This document shows, one piece after another, positions 6,528-12,079 of a DNA stretch of 12,079 nt. Below the pieces are notes generated by a model that was not told the origin of the DNA, ran no database searches, and worked only from the letters and a program-made list of their open reading frames with translations. How positions within the stretch are numbered: the first letter of the stretch is position 1; every line of letters begins with the position of its first letter. This DNA comes from an uncultured Pseudanabaenaceae cyanobacterium (GTDB lineage Bacteria > Cyanobacteriota > Cyanobacteriia > PCC-9006 > JAAUQQ01), in the NCBI GenBank assembly GCA_938015405.1, contig CALLPZ010000525.1, forward strand, positions 1 to 12,079. The letters run 5' to 3'. A program made the position numbers and the translations under genes.

Positions 6528-8009
6528 TTATTGCTGTGGAGACTGGGGTAGCCATACGGAGATGGAACCCGCTGGGCATGCAAATTCGCCCCAACCCCAT
6601 TCATTGGTGGTGACAGGCGCTTTGATATGTTCGGTTAAGTCATAGAACGTCTGATTGGCACTGCCCACTTCCATCCATTGCTTGGCTTCAGGACCATTGC
6701 TGAGTAGAACGGCCATGGGCTCGGGATAGGCGGCGTTCCCCAGACGGGTCCAGCCGATGTAATCCGGGTTGTTGAAGTAGTCGTATTGCTCGCCGTAGCA
6801 GTAGTTTTTGCGAGCGTAGAGGAACTTGTCGAGCAGCCAACGGTGAGAGTCAAGCCAGATTTCGTGCTCATTCCCATCTCGACCGCGATCGCGGTAGTGA
6901 GCCCCCTCGTAGTCCGGTTGAAACACACAGGGATAGCCGTCCCGTCGTAGCAAGATCAAGGCATAGGCAAGGGGCTTGAACCAGGGCTCGACGACTGATT
7001 CCAGCGCTTGCAGAGGTTGAGAATCATGGTTGTCTACGAAGGTGACTGAGAGGGCGGGTTGATCTCTTACGAGGGTGCCGTCAAAGATTTTGCGCAGGTC
7101 ATAGCTCTGGCCCTGCTGACTGGCGCGGTGAAAGTTGTAGTGGAGGGGAACATCAAAGAGGGAGATGCGGCCACCAGTGCGCCCAAGAAACCAGTGCAAG
7201 GCATCCAGATCTTCTGACCAATATTCGCCGACGGTGAAGAGATCACGGTGGGCGTAGGTGCGCACATGGTCGAGCCACTCATTGAAGAAGCTGGCTCGCA
7301 CATGCTTGACGGCATCCAGCCGGAAGCCATCTACCTGGGTCATGTCAAAAAACCATTCCCCCCAGTAGTTCAGTTCCCCTTTGACTTCTTCGACCCCCGT
7401 ATCAAGGTCACAGGCCATGAGGAAATCGTAGTTGCCGTGGCGCAGGTCTACTTCGGTCTCAAAGTGCTTGCCCTTAAAGCGATAAATCCGGTTATCGCCC
7501 GGTTTTCGCATGTTGTGGTTGACCGAATCGAAGTGCCACCAGTGCCACTCCATTGTGGAGTATTGTCCTTGACGACCTGGAAAGGTGTAGTGGGTCCAGG
7601 CTTTGATGGTTTCGTCGCCGCCGATGGTTTGGTTGCGATCGTAGATGGCTACGGGGACCGCTTCAATATCTTCTTCGTGGTCACCCCCATTTTTATGGTT
7701 GAAGACGCAGTCAGCATAGATCTGCAGGCCAGCCTTCTGAGCCGTTTGGATGGCGTTGAGGTATTCGTCCTTGGTGCCGTACTTGGTGCGCACCGTGCCC
7801 TTTTGATCAAATTCACCCAGGTCGAACAGGTCATAGGCTCCATAGCCCACGTCGTAGCCGCCGCCACTGGCTTTGCTGGCAGGGGGAAGCCATAGGGCGG
7901 TGAAGCCAGCTTCAGCCAGCTGAGTTGCATTCTCTGCGAGCTCGTTCCAGTGATTTCCATTGGCGGGGGAGTACCAATGGAAGTACTGCATCATCGTGCC
8001 GTTTTGCAT
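6528..8009 (-). CDS. Cytoplasmic alpha-amylase, glycoside hydrolase family 13
   Basis: 493 residues from ATG 8009. It hydrolyses internal alpha-1,4 bonds of glycogen, starch or maltodextrins (EC 3.2.1.1 type), probably in glycogen or storage-glucan turnover. All four GH13 signatures are present: DCVFNH (from residue 100), GFRLDAVKH with nucleophile Asp232, GEYW with acid/base Glu262, and FVDNHD ending in Asp329. There is no signal peptide, so it should be cytosolic. Length and N-terminus (MQNGTMMQYFHWY) resemble E. coli AmyA (495 residues, MRNPTLLQCFHWY), which is why I prefer ATG 8009 to the in-frame TTG at 8042. Neither start has a clear Shine-Dalgarno. It is a stand-alone gene with its own terminator at 6440-6478, and nothing ties it to the NRPS-like gene. 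The family call is firm; exact substrate preference is not visible. Confidence 0.95.
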   Translation of the reverse strand: MQNGTMMQYFHWYSPANGNHWNELAENATQLAEAGFTALWLPPASKASGGGYDVGYGAYDLFDLGEFDQKGTVRTKYGTKDEYLNAIQTAQKAGLQIYADCVFNHKNGGDHEEDIEAVPVAIYDRNQTIGGDETIKAWTHYTFPGRQGQYSTMEWHWWHFDSVNHNMRKPGDNRIYRFKGKHFETEVDLRHGNYDFLMACDLDTGVEEVKGELNYWGEWFFDMTQVDGFRLDAVKHVRASFFNEWLDHVRTYAHRDLFTVGEYWSEDLDALHWFLGRTGGRISLFDVPLHYNFHRASQQGQSYDLRKIFDGTLVRDQPALSVTFVDNHDSQPLQALESVVEPWFKPLAYALILLRRDGYPCVFQPDYEGAHYRDRGRDGNEHEIWLDSHRWLLDKFLYARKNYCYGEQYDYFNNPDYIGWTRLGNAAYPEPMAVLLSNGPEAKQWMEVGSANQTFYDLTEHIKAPVTTNEWGWGEFACPAGSISVWLPQSPQQ

Positions 8010-8638
8010 GGCGTTGCGCGAAAAAATCTGAGTGGGAGGCAATTCAAGTGAGGGCTTTCAGCCTGATGAGCGCTGTTCCCCTGGGGTCAACGATAGCGAA
8101 GCAAAGCTCGGTCGCAAAGCCCTGATTTGAAGATGGCTGTTATCCAGCAGTTCTGCTCACCCTCGCCATTCCTTCCAGTGCTTCCATAAGCTCAGCCCCA
8201 CCCGGCTCTCAGTCGCCTGAATGAAGAGATATGAAGCTGAAGTCTCTGGGCATCGCTTGTTGCTTGGGTGAGCTCAATTAAGCTCTGATGAGTCGTTGCT
8301 TTAACCTGAGTCAAGACCCAGGCGATCGCTTAGACATTTTCTCTGAACAGGCCCAGAATTCCGGCGTTGTAGAGATTGCAGCCCTGCTTGCAGCTTCGGG
8401 GCGTGAGACTGGCCTGCCTATCAGCATGGTCGAAGGCCATGGCGGGAGCATTCATCTGGCTAGGCTCCAGATGATGGTAAGACCATTAACTTTCCTAAGA
8501 ATGCTTCCAGGCATTCATTCAACTCATCCTGGCAGAGTTGAAAAGGTCAGACTGCTCTCTCCACATGCTTTTAAGTCCTTTCAGAGGCGACCGGACAAAA
8601 GGCTCCAGTCCTGCCTTTAGTAAACATTTGCACCAATG

Positions 8639-8654
8639 ATCATTAATTAATGAT
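8639..8654. promoter_or_regulatory. 16-bp perfect AT-rich palindrome upstream of psaK
   Basis: Eight bases at 8639-8646 (ATCATTAA) are followed directly by their reverse complement. A second, overlapping palindrome, AATGATCATT, occupies 8635-8644. The site lies about 160 nt upstream of the psaK ATG and just upstream of the probable promoter, which suits a transcription factor site. The function is inference. Confidence 0.4.
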
Positions 8655-8671
8655 GCGAGAGCTAGGTCTCT

Positions 8672-8702
8672 GTTACGAAAATTTGATAGGTACTAATACT
8701 AT
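8672..8702 (+). promoter_or_regulatory. Possible psaK promoter with a weak HLR1-like element
   Basis: GTTACGAA (8672-8679), AA, then TTTGATAG (8682-8689) loosely resembles the direct repeat of the HLR1 element, which RpaB binds at high-light-regulated photosystem I genes; several positions differ. A -10-like TACTAT lies at 8697-8702, matching four of six consensus bases. Transcription would start near 8709 and leave a leader of about 105 nt. This is a pattern match only. Confidence 0.3.
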
Positions 8703-8734
8703 GCCGCAACCAGGGCTTCTTATGGGGCCGTGCT

Positions 8735-8754
8735 GCCACTAACTAGCTAGTGGC
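8735..8754 (+). promoter_or_regulatory. Leader hairpin of psaK
   Basis: GCCACTA (8735-8741) pairs with TAGTGGC (8748-8754) around a 6-nt loop, a perfect 7-bp stem 60 nt before the start codon. If transcription starts near 8709 it lies in the 5' leader, where it could affect mRNA stability. The role is inference. Confidence 0.35.
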
Positions 8755-8814
8755 GTTTGGGGCAATAGATAAATACCGCTTTCTCTTTAGATCTCGTTTA
8801 GGAGAGTAACTTCG

Positions 8815-9069
8815 ATGATGCCTTTACTTGCTGCTGCAGTTGATACCGCTGCTTGGAGCCCCAAGACTGCAATCGTTATGATCGCTTGCAACATCATGGC
8901 TATTGCTGTGGCTAAGGCCACTGTGCAGCAGCCTGCTGTGGGCGCTATGCCTCCTTCCCCCGAGATGTTCGGTGGTTTCAGCTTGGGTACCGTCATCGGT
9001 GCAACCAGCTTGGGCCATGTTTTGGGCTTTGGCGCCATCATGGGTTTGAGCAGCATGGGTGTTCTCTAG
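8815..9069 (+). CDS. psaK: Photosystem I reaction centre subunit PsaK
   Basis: 84 residues, the usual size of this subunit. PsaK is a small thylakoid membrane protein at the edge of photosystem I that helps bind antenna chlorophyll and is a contact site for light-harvesting partners. Two membrane helices are seen at about residues 17-35 and 56-78, joined by a loop containing VGAMPPSPEMFGGF. The segments WSPK, MIACNIMAIA and MGVL at the end match cyanobacterial PsaK sequences as I know them. AGGAGA (8800-8805) lies 9 nt before ATG 8815; a second ATG at 8818 is possible. The gene is transcribed alone and closed by the hairpin at 9123-9162. Cyanobacteria often carry two psaK copies with different light regulation; I cannot say which this is. 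Confidence 0.95.
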   Translation: MMPLLAAAVDTAAWSPKTAIVMIACNIMAIAVAKATVQQPAVGAMPPSPEMFGGFSLGTVIGATSLGHVLGFGAIMGLSSMGVL

Positions 9070-9122
9070 ATTGAACTGAGAATCTTTGACTCTTGCTGAA
9101 TATTTCAGTTTGAGTTTTATGC

Positions 9123-9162
9123 ATAGAAAAGCCCTGGGGCGATCGCTCCAGGGCTTTTCTAT
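9123..9162 (+). terminator. psaK terminator with a HIP1 site in the loop, possibly bidirectional
   Basis: A perfect 15-bp stem pairs 9123-9137 with 9148-9162. The 10-nt loop contains GCGATCGC (9139-9146). On the plus strand the 3' arm carries CTTTTCTAT. The metalloprotease gene converges on it from the right, ending at 9263 with no better hairpin of its own, so it may serve both genes; on the minus strand no T-run follows the stem. Confidence 0.85.
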
Positions 9163-9262
9163 TGGTGATGCACTGATTGCGGCCAGGGGGCGTTGCATTA
9201 ACCCTGAAATTTAGCGCTGGTAGATCCCTCTGGAGACCGAGGCTATGACCCAGAGATGCCTG

Positions 9263-10165
9263 TTAACGACGATGCAGCTTACGGCTGGCTCCCAGCGCTC
9301 CGGCGCTGAGCAATAGGGCTAGAGCAGCGTTGCCTTCCGGTACGGGTTGCATCGGCGGTGTTTCTTGGCCCATCAGCTGGGGATTAAGGTTGAGCTGGGT
9401 AAAGTCGCTGACTTGAGCACTGGATAGGATATCTACTTCACTGAGCATGCGCCGCTGACCGGGGGCTAGAAAAGGAGACAGGGCAGCTTCGGGCAGCTTG
9501 AGATGACCGCCGCCTTTGCGTGTGATCGGAATACTGCTTCCGGCAAAAGGCCGAGGGGCTGTGAGGTCAATATCCCGGTCGATGAGAGTCTCGCGCTTGA
9601 ACTGCCGGTTGCGCGCGAGGATGTTGAGGCCATGACCAATTTCATGCAAGGCCACGTTGTATAAGTCGAAGCGTCCCACGGCATCGCCTGAGGGAGATGT
9701 CCAGCGGCGCTCCACGTTGATATCGCCTTGCCCTAAGTCTTGAGTAGAGGTGGAGAAGGTCTGATATTCCGAGGACTCCCAGGGGCTGGAATCGAGAAAC
9801 CAGCGGTAGCTGTCATCGTTGTTGAAAAGGATGAGGCCTTCAGTATTGCGGAAGGGAGGATTGCGATCGCTCCCTTGGTTGGCATAGCTGGCTAGGGAGC
9901 CGTCGCGTCGGGCTTCCCAGGCATAGTTGAGGATGAGGGTGTAGTCATCCTGTATGGCTGCTTCCCAGGAGTCGGCTGCTGCATTGAAGACATCGACGAT
10001 GTTGCCACCGCCCGCAATTTTGGGAGCTGGATTTCCCCCAACAAAGTTGCGCACAATGGTGAGTGCTTGGGCGGGGCTCGCTGCTGTTAGGGCAATGATG
10101 CTGCAGCCCACAAGGGAAGCAGAGAAGCCACGCGGCTTCAGAGGGGCGAGTAGTCCTTTGAGCAT
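9263..10165 (-). CDS. Secreted zinc metalloprotease with a PEP-CTERM-like sorting tail
   Basis: 300 residues from ATG 10165; no strong Shine-Dalgarno is seen. A signal peptide covers about residues 1-34 (KPR basic start, hydrophobic core, PAQA cleavage site). The zinc-protease motif HEIGHG is at 174-179, giving ligands His174 and His178 and catalytic Glu175. The third ligand of the compact HExxHxxGxxH form is absent. A later GGGH (His221) followed by ALSPFLAPGQRRMLSEVD resembles the distal ligand and MSP-turn layout of some secreted metalloproteases, so His221 is the likely third ligand (inference). The C-terminus has VPEG (275-278), a hydrophobic helix (about 279-294) and a basic end (RKLHRR), the three-part plan of a PEP-CTERM signal with Gly in place of the usual Pro. 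Exosortase-type sorting would cut this tail and leave the protein in the envelope. The substrate is unknown. It is divergent from the TPM gene and convergent with psaK. Confidence 0.8.
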   Translation of the reverse strand: MLKGLLAPLKPRGFSASLVGCSIIALTAASPAQALTIVRNFVGGNPAPKIAGGGNIVDVFNAAADSWEAAIQDDYTLILNYAWEARRDGSLASYANQGSDRNPPFRNTEGLILFNNDDSYRWFLDSSPWESSEYQTFSTSTQDLGQGDINVERRWTSPSGDAVGRFDLYNVALHEIGHGLNILARNRQFKRETLIDRDIDLTAPRPFAGSSIPITRKGGGHLKLPEAALSPFLAPGQRRMLSEVDILSSAQVSDFTQLNLNPQLMGQETPPMQPVPEGNAALALLLSAGALGASRKLHRR

Positions 10166-10641
10166 ATTGACAAAACATTAGATGGAAAGGGTTGATTGCG
10201 ATCGCAAAGGCCCGGTCTGGCTCCTACGGCAATCAGCACAGTCCACCCCGACTTCGAGATGCAGGCTGGCCCAAATGGGTTGGCAAATGGAGTGGTAGAT
10301 GAAGTGCAGGGAAAATTTGTCCTAGTCAGGTGATTGATAGCCCATGGCCTAATCATTCTTTTTAAGCTGACTGAGGACTATAAACTCCGTATTTATGCGG
10401 AAGCTTGCCCTTGACTCTATGGGCAATCGCAGTGCTTCGATAAGGGCGATGGGGTTGAATTTGCGTTGTTTTTACGATGTCTTCGCTGGAGATGAATCTG
10501 GGGTCAAAAATATTGTGGCTAAAGGACTCCTCCCTGGTGAAGTCATGCTTGGGAGATCAGGGGCGAATCCTTGGGGAGGGAGATGGGGAACTCTAGGGCT
10601 GGACTCGCTGGTGTGAATGTAAGAGGCGAACGAACTGAGTT
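10166..10641. other. Divergent intergenic region between the metalloprotease and TPM genes
   Basis: The region should hold both promoters. A 12-bp palindrome TTGCGATCGCAA (10196-10207, containing HIP1) lies 30 nt upstream of the metalloprotease start. An inverted repeat TTGCCC/GGGCAA (10405-10410 with 10421-10426) follows a possible plus-strand -10 box at 10379. The open frame at 10395-10616 has no ribosome binding site and no recognisable motif, so I do not call it a gene. Confidence 0.55.
10379..10384 (+). promoter_or_regulatory. Possible -10 element for the TPM gene
   Basis: TATAAA matches five of six consensus -10 bases. No good -35 lies 17 nt upstream (TTCTTT at 10356-10361). It would leave a leader of about 250 nt before the GTG start at 10642. 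Weak evidence. Confidence 0.22.
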
Positions 10642-12079
10642 GTGCAGAACTTAAACTTTCACTTTCTGCGAGCAAGACTTGCTGGACTTGACTTAAAGCC
10701 TCGCAGGCTATGGGGCTGGGCGATGCTCTTGGGCTTTTGCTTGAGCTTATTGCCTCTGATCAGCCCTGCTGGTTTGCTGCCGAGTCAGGCCGTGGAAGTG
10801 GGCAATGTTGTTAATCCACGTCAGGCGAATAGTGGTTGGGTCACGGATCAGGCTGACTTGCTGAGCGACGATGTGGAAGCTCAGTTAAATGCGTTGCTGA
10901 CTCAACTAGAATCTGCAAATGGAGCTGAGGTGGCGGTGGTCACGGTGACCGACGTTGCCCCTTCGCCATCGCCGAAGGCTTTTACGACGGAGCTGTTTAA
11001 TACCTGGGGAATTGGTAAGGCTGGCCAAGACAATGGCGTTTTGGTGATGGTGAGCAAGGGCGATCGCCGCGTGGAGATCGAAACAGGCTATGGGATGGAA
11101 GGCCTGTTGCCCGATGCGAGGGTGGGCAAGATCATTCGCGAGCAGATGATCCCGTCTTTCAAAAAGGATGACTATGAGCAGGCGATCGTCGATGGCACCC
11201 TCGCTGTAGCAGTGAGCATTCAGCCCGGCCTAACCTTGCCGGAAATTATGCCAGCGGAGCTGACCCAGCAAGCCGAAGCACTGGTTCAAACTTGGGAGCA
11301 GGACGAAATTCGCGAGCGGGAGCAGGCAGCCCAGCGAGAAGCCAACCGTATCGCCAGAGAGGCAGCTGAATTTCAACGGTTGCAAGCGGAGCAAAAGCGA
11401 GAGGCAGAGCAGCAAGCTGCCCTGGCAGAACGAGTGCCGTTCTATCCCCAACTTTTGGTGGTCGGTCTCGCTTTTGTTGCCATTGGCGGAGGGCTATTCT
11501 TCAAGATGTTTGGGCGTGCCATGGCGCAGCCCAGTCTGGAGCCTATGGCGCAGCAGCCTGAAGCCTGGTCTTACCCTCAAGAGGCTGCGCTTAATCGAGG
11601 CGTACAGACGGCTGTGGCAAAGCTGAGCTTGGGTAATACGTTGGTGACAATCTGGCCCTATGCCTTGTTGGCGATGGTGGGCTGTGCTGCTTTCCAGGCG
11701 GGGGGAATGGGCTGGATGGTGGCTTACTATCGGCGATCGCAAACTGCCGTGAATGGTCTGGTGATGCCGCTCATATTGGGAGTATTGCTGGCGCTACAAA
11801 CAGCGCTGCTTTGGGGGATGACTCGATGGCTGGCTGCCATCCAATCCCAGTTTTGCCACCGACTGAGTTTGAATTCTTGGGTTGCGAAGGAGCAAGTGAA
11901 GCAGGTCGCGGTTTGGACTCCGATGCAGCGGGCTAAGGCGATCTGCTTGATTGTGGCTTTGAGCTCGATCCCGATTTGGATCATGATCTCTGTCATGCCT
12001 CTGGCTGATGTGTTTTTTGCCAAGTGGCTGGTGCCGGTTTCGCTAACGGTATCTGCTCATTTTGCCTGGGTGATTTATA
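10642..12079 (+). CDS. TPM-domain membrane protein (runs off the right edge)
   Basis: The frame opens after a TGA at 10636 and continues to the window end, giving 479 codons. I chose GTG 10642 because it keeps the basic residues KPRR before the hydrophobic signal (about residues 28-47), as a signal peptide needs; ATG 10723 would remove them. A cut after PSQA is plausible. Residues 66-193 are a TPM (TLP18.3/Psb32/YgcG type) domain: GWVTDQADLLS, then DNGVLVMVSKGDRRVEIETG, then GYGMEGLLPDA. Residues 202-265 are a charged Glu/Gln/Arg-rich coiled coil. At least four membrane helices follow, at about 271-288, 334-363, 370-402 and 431-459, with a fifth starting near 463. Psb32, the TPM protein of photosystem II repair, has a single C-terminal helix, so this is a different, larger type. 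TPM domains are reported with phosphatase or metal-binding activity; this one's role is unknown, though the domain should face the lumen or periplasm. Confidence 0.85.
   Translation, partial: MQNLNFHFLRARLAGLDLKPRRLWGWAMLLGFCLSLLPLISPAGLLPSQAVEVGNVVNPRQANSGWVTDQADLLSDDVEAQLNALLTQLESANGAEVAVVTVTDVAPSPSPKAFTTELFNTWGIGKAGQDNGVLVMVSKGDRRVEIETGYGMEGLLPDARVGKIIREQMIPSFKKDDYEQAIVDGTLAVAVSIQPGLTLPEIMPAELTQQAEALVQTWEQDEIREREQAAQREANRIAREAAEFQRLQAEQKREAEQQAALAERVPFYPQLLVVGLAFVAIGGGLFFKMFGRAMAQPSLEPMAQQPEAWSYPQEAALNRGVQTAVAKLSLGNTLVTIWPYALLAMVGCAAFQAGGMGWMVAYYRRSQTAVNGLVMPLILGVLLALQTALLWGMTRWLAAIQSQFCHRLSLNSWVAKEQVKQVAVWTPMQRAKAICLIVALSSIPIWIMISVMPLADVFFAKWLVPVSLTVSAHFAWVIY

Larger units (their letters stand above)
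8010..8814. other. Intergenic region between the amylase and psaK
   Basis: The two genes are divergent, so this region should hold both promoters. An open frame on the plus strand at 8288-8620 (110 codons) has no ribosome binding site and no recognisable motif, so I do not call it a gene. Small hairpins occur at 8453-8473 (CATCTGG/CCAGATG) and 8499-8516 (GAATGC/GCATTC). A HIP1 site is at 8322-8329. The psaK-proximal elements (8639-8754) are listed separately. Confidence 0.6.
921..11740. repeat. HIP1 octamers (GCGATCGC), twelve dispersed copies
   Basis: Copies start at 921, 1115, 1660, 4882, 5189, 6885, 8322, 9139, 9863, 10198, 11060 and 11733. They occur in genes and gaps alike. This density, about one per kb, is a cyanobacterial genome signature. 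The longest gap is 1668-4881, inside the NRPS-like gene. Confidence 0.9.

Noticed and set aside
7248..7895. 215-codon plus-strand open frame inside the amylase region
   Set aside because: It is an antisense shadow of the amylase, which has all four GH13 catalytic motifs on the minus strand.
706..8009. An operon joining the amylase and the NRPS-like gene
   Set aside because: They share a strand, but a strong terminator (6440-6478) and more than 1.2 kb of non-coding DNA separate them.
8288..8620. 110-codon open frame on the plus strand between the amylase and psaK genes
   Set aside because: It has no ribosome binding site and no motif I recognise, and it sits in a region of small hairpins; a conserved homologue would be needed to accept it.
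10395..10616. 73-codon open frame upstream of the TPM gene, possible leader peptide
   Set aside because: It has no Shine-Dalgarno, is out of frame with the TPM gene, and shows no recognisable sequence.
1..12079. CRISPR array, tRNA or rRNA gene, or insertion sequence
   Set aside because: I scanned for regularly spaced direct repeats, tRNA arm motifs and transposase motifs with terminal repeats and saw none.

Overview
The window comes from a cyanobacterium. It carries psaK, a photosystem I subunit gene, and twelve copies of the octamer GCGATCGC (HIP1), where about 0.2 would be expected by chance; HIP1 enrichment is characteristic of many cyanobacterial genomes. I cannot name the genus.

Layout, left to right. 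(1) The 5' end of a minus-strand membrane sensor gene runs off the left edge (1-386). (2) A short gap holds a very strong intrinsic terminator, 625-668. (3) That terminator serves a large minus-strand single-module NRPS-like gene (706-5271). Its order is adenylation, embedded N-methyltransferase, carrier protein, thioester reductase. It has no condensation domain and no thioesterase. (4) A long gap of about 1.25 kb (5272-6527) is rich in small inverted repeats and has no convincing gene; it ends at the amylase terminator (6440-6478). (5) A minus-strand cytoplasmic GH13 alpha-amylase follows (6528-8009). (6) A gap of about 0.8 kb contains the upstream region of psaK. (7) psaK is on the plus strand (8815-9069), closed by a perfect hairpin terminator with a HIP1 site in its loop. 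(8) A convergent minus-strand secreted zinc metalloprotease (9263-10165) ends in a PEP-CTERM-like sorting tail. (9) A divergent plus-strand TPM-domain membrane protein (10642 onward) runs off the right edge.

The genes do not form one operon. Most are flanked by their own terminators or long intergenic regions, and strands alternate after the amylase. The amylase (glycogen or maltodextrin turnover), psaK (photosystem I) and possibly the TPM protein are chromosomal housekeeping or envelope functions.

The distinctive element is the isolated NRPS-like enzyme. Its ten-residue specificity code, read by motif alignment as D-I-L-Q-L-G-V-I-W-K, is close to the glycine code as I remember it. With the embedded N-methyltransferase and the reductase, the simplest prediction is activation of glycine, N-methylation on the carrier, and reductive release as N-methylglycinal (sarcosinal) or, after a second reduction, N-methylethanolamine. 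I know of no characterised pathway with exactly this architecture and substrate. Substrate and product are inference.
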